Part shown: positions 58,094 to 64,000 of the stretch, one piece after another
Position numbering within the stretch: position 1 is the stretch's first letter
Layout: every line of letters begins with the position of its first letter
Assembly: GCA_930367205.1 (NCBI GenBank)
Contig: OV884015.1
Location: 79,437,341 to 79,501,340, forward strand
DNA: 64,000 nucleotides
Direction of reading: 5' to 3'
Source of the DNA: Acanthosoma haemorrhoidale
Lineage: Eukaryota; Arthropoda; Insecta; Hemiptera; Acanthosomatidae
Position numbers and translations under genes: made by a program
Notes under the pieces: model-generated
The model's input: only the letters and a program-made list of their open reading frames with translations
Databases searched by the model: none
Told to the model about the DNA's origin: nothing

Positions 58094-58158
58094 GGGCGAG
58101 GAATAGATTCTTTCGATGGCCAGCGGATTTTTGGTGATTTTGATTTCGAAGTTTTGAA
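58094..58158 (+). CDS. Candidate next exon of the same unidentified gene
   Basis: 65 bases after TATGTTTTCAG, ending before GTAGGT. In the phase set by the preceding exon it encodes GRGIDSFDGQRIFGDFDFEV plus Leu and two bases of the next codon. Without splicing at this donor the frame would hit TAG immediately, so the donor position and the frame agree. The intervening intron would be 552 bp. Continuation exons were not found before the family A copy at 59.6 kb. The assignment depends on the exon at 57,424. Confidence 0.42.
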
Positions 58159-59589
58159 GTAGGTATTTTATTTTAGAATATAATATGTTCTAGATATTAT
58201 CTTTTATGCAGATAACAAAACCATTTTATTTAATTTTTTTTATCAGATATCACTTTTTATGTCTTAATGGCATTTCCACTCGATTGCATGTTATATACGT
58301 TACATAATGTAATGCCATTTATAGATTGATGGGTATAAGAAAAGGGTAGCTATTTCTGGTAACATACCCTTTGGTAACATCCTTCACCGATATGGTTTCT
58401 AAACTGCGTGGTTATTAACGAAAAAAAAATAATTTTAAGTGATTCTAACTTAATTTTTAACAGTGAAAATTTGAATATAGCTATAAAATATTCATATTTT
58501 AATAATTTATCGGTTCATTTACATGCGCCTTTAGATATTTTCCGATTAATTATGCCTCAATTAGTATGATTTATTTTCTCATTCATTAATAAGGTACACG
58601 GTTCCTTGGATTTTATTTATTAGCACAACAGTAGCCCAATTAAGAGTAGTTGCAACAAAAAATATTCTCTCTACAGTCCACAGTCATTATAACAGTTGTT
58701 CGATTCCAGAATCTTCTCAATTTCTTTTGATTTCGGGGTTTACTCAGTTACACGTGGAAAAATCAGTGAGTATTATCAATAAAGGAGTAACGAATCATGT
58801 AAATGCTGTGAATATAATACTTGGTAATACTATTTATACTGACGCTGCTTGTAAAAAGTCACCTCCAATAATTAATTAAAGGTGACTTGGACACGTACAT
58901 TAACGTCAACTCTATGAATCACGGGTCATTAGTTAATTAAGTAATATTGAAAAACAAGTATTTTTCAATTATGTTGCGTGGAATTTAATAAATAAATTAA
59001 TATTCTGATCAATAAATTGTACGACACAATAAGACTGCTGCAGACCATAATTACAAAAATCCATCAAACTACTGTTAAAATCACATTTCCAACATTAACT
59101 GCATCAGTGGTTAACATAGCATATATTCCCTGGTTGTGTCATTCAATACCTGACAAATGGTGGCAGCAAAAAGTATAAACAGTTATTCATTAAACAATAT
59201 TTTCCCATTATATTGAGCGAGGTTTCGATTCTAAGATCATGTTGTATTTTAATTGTATAAGATCAATAACATTAATTTTAGCTATGGAATTCAGTGGTCT
59301 ATAAGAACAGACAATAAAATTGAGATGGCAGATTTTTTGCAACCCCAATCGCACACAGAGAGATATAATTTTGGCTAAAAGTTTGGCTGTACCTATACAT
59401 GAAACATTTGAAAAATATAATTTAAATGAAATAAAAAACGACTTTAGCCTATGACATTGTCCCCTAATAATAACAAAATGGTGCAAAAAAAGTTTACATT
59501 GCTGAATGAAATTAAGAAAAATACCTATAATAATGGGCGTATGTACATATGTGATGACTTTTAAATTAGTCAATATAATAAAATTGTCC
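58159..59589. other. AT-rich DNA, no exon recognised
   Basis: Would be intron if the two upstream exons are real. A minus-strand frame of 121 codons at 59,208-59,573 has no recognisable domain and AT-driven composition. Confidence 0.4.
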
Positions 59590-60647
59590 TGGGTCCCATC
59601 CTCTATAACCTATACACTGCTGATGTCCCCTCTACCCCCAATACCTTCTTGGCAACATTCGCAAATGACACTGGAGTCTTGACATCCCACTCAGACCCTG
59701 ATATAGCATCCCAAAACCTTCAAAAACACCTTGATGAGATCGAGTATTGGTGCAACCAATGGCGAATCAAGGTCAATGAAGCAAAATGCTCCAACATTAC
59801 CTTCACCCTTTGTCGCAAGTCTTGTCCACTAGTCTTTTTCAATTCGATTCCTCTCCCTGTGTCTGAGACAGTAAGGAAGCCTACTTCCATCTCGACAAAA
59901 GACTGACATGGAACCCACACACGAGGCTAAAAAGACAAGAACTAAACAGATGCTTTGGACAACTGTACAGACTACTTCGAAGGACATCCCATCTCTCAAT
60001 AGAAAATAAACTACTTATTTACAAGGTTATACTTAAACCAATCTGGACATACGGAATAGACAGCTATGGGGGACAGCAAAAAAAGTCGAACATCAAGCGC
60101 ATCCAATCCTTTCAATTAAAAGTCCTGAGAACAATAGTAAATGCCCCTTATTACGTCAGCAACAGAACCCTTCATAATCATCTGAATATACCCTACATTC
60201 TTGAACCTATCCAACCCTAATCCCGCAGCACAGTCATTGTACTGATCCACTCATCCCTATAATCCTCCTCGGAGACTGAAACGGCAGTGGCCTCGTGACC
60301 TCCTATAAATGCGCAACAGTGGGAGTCCTGGCGTTGGCCAGTTTCTCCAATCATGTCCTGAGCGTATGTGGCTCTCGCGCTCTTCGTCAGCCTCGCTCGT
60401 ATTCGTGGCTGGGGGACTTCCCATGACTGCGCTTCCTCTTTCGCATGCGAGGGAGGCAACAACCGTGTGGACTTGGGGGGACCCTGGGCTGTTTGTAAAT
60501 GTTTGTAAATATTGTATGAATGTGCGAGCGAATGATGAATTGTAAATATGGTATGAATGAAAACATTTATCTCAATTATTTATTGCCTATTAAGTATTAA
60601 GGCAGATTGTAATTTCATCATAATAAAGTTGTTTATATATATAATAA
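59590..60647 (+). mobile_element. Family A copy: RT active-site region to 3' tail, inactive
   Basis: Homology starts at CCTGGGTCCCATCCTCTATA (13,129 in the long copy) and runs through ORF2 and the tail to TAATAAAGTTG at about 60,632. The RT active site reads FAND instead of FADD. A small deletion after SETVR shifts the frame near 59,877, there is an extra base pair of insertions near 60,060-60,085, and a deletion of about 55 bp near 60,205. The ORF2 end RRLKRQW, PRDLL and stop is preserved at about 60,268-60,308. A possible 9-bp TSD ATATAATAA (59,573-59,581 and 60,639-60,647) is too AT-rich to trust. Confidence 0.9.
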
Positions 60648-63600
60648 TATTAAAACAATAACTATAAATGATATAATAATAAGATTAATGATATTCATTA
60701 ATGATTGTAAATTGGGATTGGAATTATTACCAGGGTAAAAAGAATGAAAATTCGCTGGGATAATATAAAATAGGAGAGGAAGACAATGAAATATAAATAA
60801 AAAGAAGAAGTAGAACGGTTGAATAGAAGTATGAATGGTTGAGAGGGAGACTAGACTTAAGGATTGGTAGAGTTGGCAAATGACGACTGTTGATCGGAAA
60901 AGAAGCCCGATGTTTGTGGCAGGGTAAGAAAAGAAAGGCTGATTTGTGGGATGGGAGACACAAGTCGGATGGACAGTACCTAATATTCTGAGATTTGATA
61001 GCTGATTTGAATTGGACGAGGTTATTAAGATAAGGAGGCCTTTTAGTCATGATCGTACTGAAGAGGAGGAAACAAACGAAGTTTTGGTGGCTTGGGTACT
61101 GTTATCCCAACTCGGAGCATCGCCACGAATGATTGTAAAATGTGAATAATATTATAATCCTTAATATTATCCTATCATATGGTATCGAGCCAAAGATGTT
61201 GAGGTCATAATTAATAGTATTATGTGGTGCTAATTTACTAAAACATAATGCCAAAAATATAATACAACTCAGCCTTAATAAAGCTCTTGTTTGTATGTCG
61301 AATCGCAATCACTTTTATATTCTTTAGAAATGTGATTTTTCTATGGTAAGTAGTCATCCAGATCAGACAACTGTAGAAAGTGTGTTAGTTTTTTGAGAAA
61401 TTAATTTCGGTTTAAAATCCTTAGGCCATCAACGCAATCAATGAAATATTTGGACCCCACCGATGAGATCCCGAGATAATTCAATAACGTTAGCAGAGGC
61501 TCGGCTCAGGATGCACCACAGCCCTACATATCAGGTGGGAGCTATAGATTGTGTATTATAGGAAACTAGGTATGATCGGAGGGTGTAGATACAAATCAAA
61601 CCACACTAACGTAGGTATCCCAGTACAATTTAGTAATGTTTAGATTTTCATTGAGCAATAATTTTACTATCATTTGTTAAAAGGGTCACATCACCTTCCA
61701 GGAACACGACCGTTAAGACAGGACTAGGAGACCATTATCCGATCCTCCTTCCATCCGCTAAAAGGTGCAGGTTTATACCGTCATCAGCGGAGTGCGAAGG
61801 TCAGGGCGCAATATATTCAGATTATCCGCCATTAAAAAATACTGTGACGTGGGATTTGGTCTCGGAACGCCGGGTCAAGAGGTTCCAGCCAGGAGCCAAA
61901 CAGAAAATTGTGAATTTAAAACAGCCCAGCTCCTTCCACAGGACCTAAATCATTTTGTCTCCGGGCACTCTCTTTCCCACAGCATATTATTCTCCCGTCC
62001 TACACAAAATAAATAAATTACCGATAGAATAGACGGGTATCAATAAATTCAGCTGTACTCCAACCTCGACACAAGCTTTAAATCTATAGGCGGAAACCAT
62101 TGTATTTTTTTGTCGTCGGTAATATTTTTCGATTTGTTACTCGCATCGATATTGCAGCAACCGAACGACGATGTTGATTACTTTTATTTACATATTCGAG
62201 GACATATTTACATTTGTTTGGATGCACAGATGTTGGGTTTTAAGCTTGTATAAACACAAATGATATAGTGCTTGCAACCAGGCGGAAATGAGTTTAGAAT
62301 GCTCTAAAGTATTTATATGATTCAGTCAAGTCGTAAATTTACTTTTTAAACTTTAACGATTTGGATTACTATCCGTTTTTGTTTTGTTTTTAATTGGTAA
62401 AATATCTCTATTTAATAGATCCACAAAAATTACTTTTTATTAAGACATTTTACTCTATATAGCAGTTAAAAGCATATAATTCACCAATAAGAGCTTAACG
62501 ACACATTTTTGCTTTTCTTCAAACAGGATTTAATTTCACCCATAATATATTTTTTTTGACAAATTTAGCGTTTTTTTCATGAATGAAGGAAATGGAGCTA
62601 TAGATTATTCAGGTTAAGTAGTTTTTTATGCCACCGCCATGAGAAAAAGATTAAAATGGTACAGAAAACTTGGCATTCAACTTTTCTTAGTAATGTCAGT
62701 AGTAAATGTATTAATCGTTTACAAAATATCAACGAAGAATAATAAAAATATAAGAATTATTAGCCACAAAATTATTAGGGCGGGCTATAATTACACTAAA
62801 ATCTCATTTTTAACGTAGTCAGAATGATATTGCCGTAAGAAGTGACTGAAAATTATGTTATTTCAATAGTTCGGACCTAGTTCGGATTCATCAAAGGCAC
62901 AAAAAACATAAAACAACAACTCTTTGTCCAATTTGCCCTTATCAACCTCAGTTTTGTATACAATGTATGTTTTTTGTGTTCTAAATAAATATTTTTAATA
63001 AACAATGTTACTTTTATAACAATTTAATAATCTACAATAATTATTTGGTATATCTTTCCAAATACCTGCTGAAATCCTTTTTTAGTATTGACCACCATCC
63101 GGATACGGATAACACGAAAGTCGACATGTTAATAAATGAAACCGGCAGAGAGTAGTGAAGAAAACAACTTTGTTTCATCGGGTCACTGTTATAGCTTCTC
63201 CGCTTCACTATAGGCGGGGTTTTATTGAAGAGCGTTTGTTTAGGTTTGCCGTTTTTTTTTTCCCCACTTATCGCCGCTCTACTGTGCGGTTACCCTTAGT
63301 GGGATTCGCTATTTCGTTATTCAATTACTCCTCATTTACCCTTACGAGGCTAAATCCATCCCGACCAGACCCATCCCATAGAGGAAATATCCTTGGGTGA
63401 TCAGAAATCAGTATAAACCACTAGGCTCGTGTATAATAACAAAAATACAATGAAAACGCGACATTTCCTTTGATGAACTTCCTAAAATCACCATTGAATC
63501 CCAAAAGGTATTAACTATAATACTACTACCGTTTTGACTATAGTACAATCAGAGGGTACAGTGAGTTGCATCAGTTGAGGAAGGTATAAGCGAATCAGTG

Positions 63601-64000
63601 AAGTATTCCTCCCACGCAATATTGGCAGCTGAGGAGGGTGCACCGCGGCAAAGAGCATTGCACCCTCCGGAGACACGGACATGGGGAAAAAAGAACTAAG
63701 AGCTATAATTTAGCGACCTTGTTGCCGAGTGCCCACACAGTGCCATTAAGGTAGCCACATTGACCGAGAACAAGGGGAACAACACGGCTAATGAATCAAA
63801 GGACAAGTTAGGACCGGTCTAACTCCCTCAATGTCGCCTCTATATCCGTTTGCTGTCTGCTGTTCATTCCTTATACCGATTCCGCCCTGCTCATGGTGTA
63901 ACTTATCAGCATATCCCAGCGCTAGGCATGTCACCGTTCCTGCCAATTACAACTATTAAGAGCTTAGGAGAAACTCGAATCTTAATTCAAGAATACTCGA
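60648..64000. other. Unassigned DNA to the end of the window
   Basis: Mostly AT-rich. The GC-richer stretches at 61,730-62,000 and 63,560-63,950 carry frames of 80 codons or fewer with no recognised motif. A minus-strand frame of 107 codons at 60,727-61,050 lies just after the family A copy and is unrecognised. Confidence 0.4.

Noticed and set aside
59573..60647. 9-bp TSD ATATAATAA around a family A copy
   Set aside because: The motif is low complexity and both flanks are AT-rich, so chance matching is likely.
1..64000. CRISPR arrays, operons, rRNA or prokaryotic signals
   Set aside because: No regularly spaced repeats with spacers, no ribosome-binding-site/ORF arrays and no rRNA sequence were seen.

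Overview
The window looks like repeat-rich, AT-rich nuclear DNA from an arthropod, most likely an insect. Jockey-clade and R1-clade non-LTR retrotransposons occur side by side with mariner, pogo/Tigger-like and Ty3/gypsy debris. There are many poly-A tails and AATAAA ends, poly-C/poly-G tracts, and no prokaryotic gene organisation. The species cannot be named from sequence alone. No complete host gene is visible. Almost every long open frame belongs to a transposable element or runs antisense to one.

Layout. 1-6.2 kb: a 201-bp tandem duplication, a 540-bp element with long inverted repeats, a 3'-end copy of retrotransposon family B with target-site duplications (TSDs), and a minus-strand piece of jockey-like family A. 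6.2-9.0 kb: a complete 2.76-kb pogo/Tigger-type DNA transposon flanked by TA. Its gene encodes psq and CENP-B-type helix-turn-helix regions but lacks the DDE catalytic core, and it is interrupted by a 262-268 bp MITE with 37-bp perfect inverted repeats. 9.4-14.3 kb: a promoter-like block, then the longest copy of jockey-like family A (ORF1 and ORF2, both broken). 15.1-15.8 kb: a second family A copy with 12-bp TSDs. 17.1-19.6 kb: a large, about 98% identical inverted repeat with arms of about 770 bp. 20.2-20.7 kb: a TATA-led, GC-richer block ending in a consensus splice donor, a candidate host first exon. 20.9-26.4 kb: retrotransposon 3' ends and a dead mariner. 26-40 kb: mostly unassigned AT-rich DNA with a possible tRNA-derived SINE and a two-copy hairpin repeat. 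40.2-41.7 kb: family A copy with TSDs, a tiny MITE and a gypsy RT/RNase H remnant. 43.4-47.7 kb: a 5'-truncated, GC-rich R1-clade element on the minus strand, with an intact 802-codon reverse transcriptase frame. 48.9-55.1 kb: two family A tails and a larger family B copy. 57.4-58.2 kb: two well-formed candidate exons encoding a coiled-coil segment, the best host-gene signal here. 59.6-60.6 kb: a family A copy with a mutated RT active site.

How the pieces fit. At least ten copies or fragments of family A share one conserved 3' tail and are mostly 5'-truncated, as expected from target-primed reverse transcription. None of the transposons seen appears able to move by itself. Taken as a whole the window resembles an intergenic region or long intron in a large insect genome, with one or two possible host exons. 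I found no convincing undescribed multi-gene system. The most informative structures are the MITE nested in the Tigger-like gene, the large inverted repeat, the hairpin repeat and the two candidate host-gene segments.
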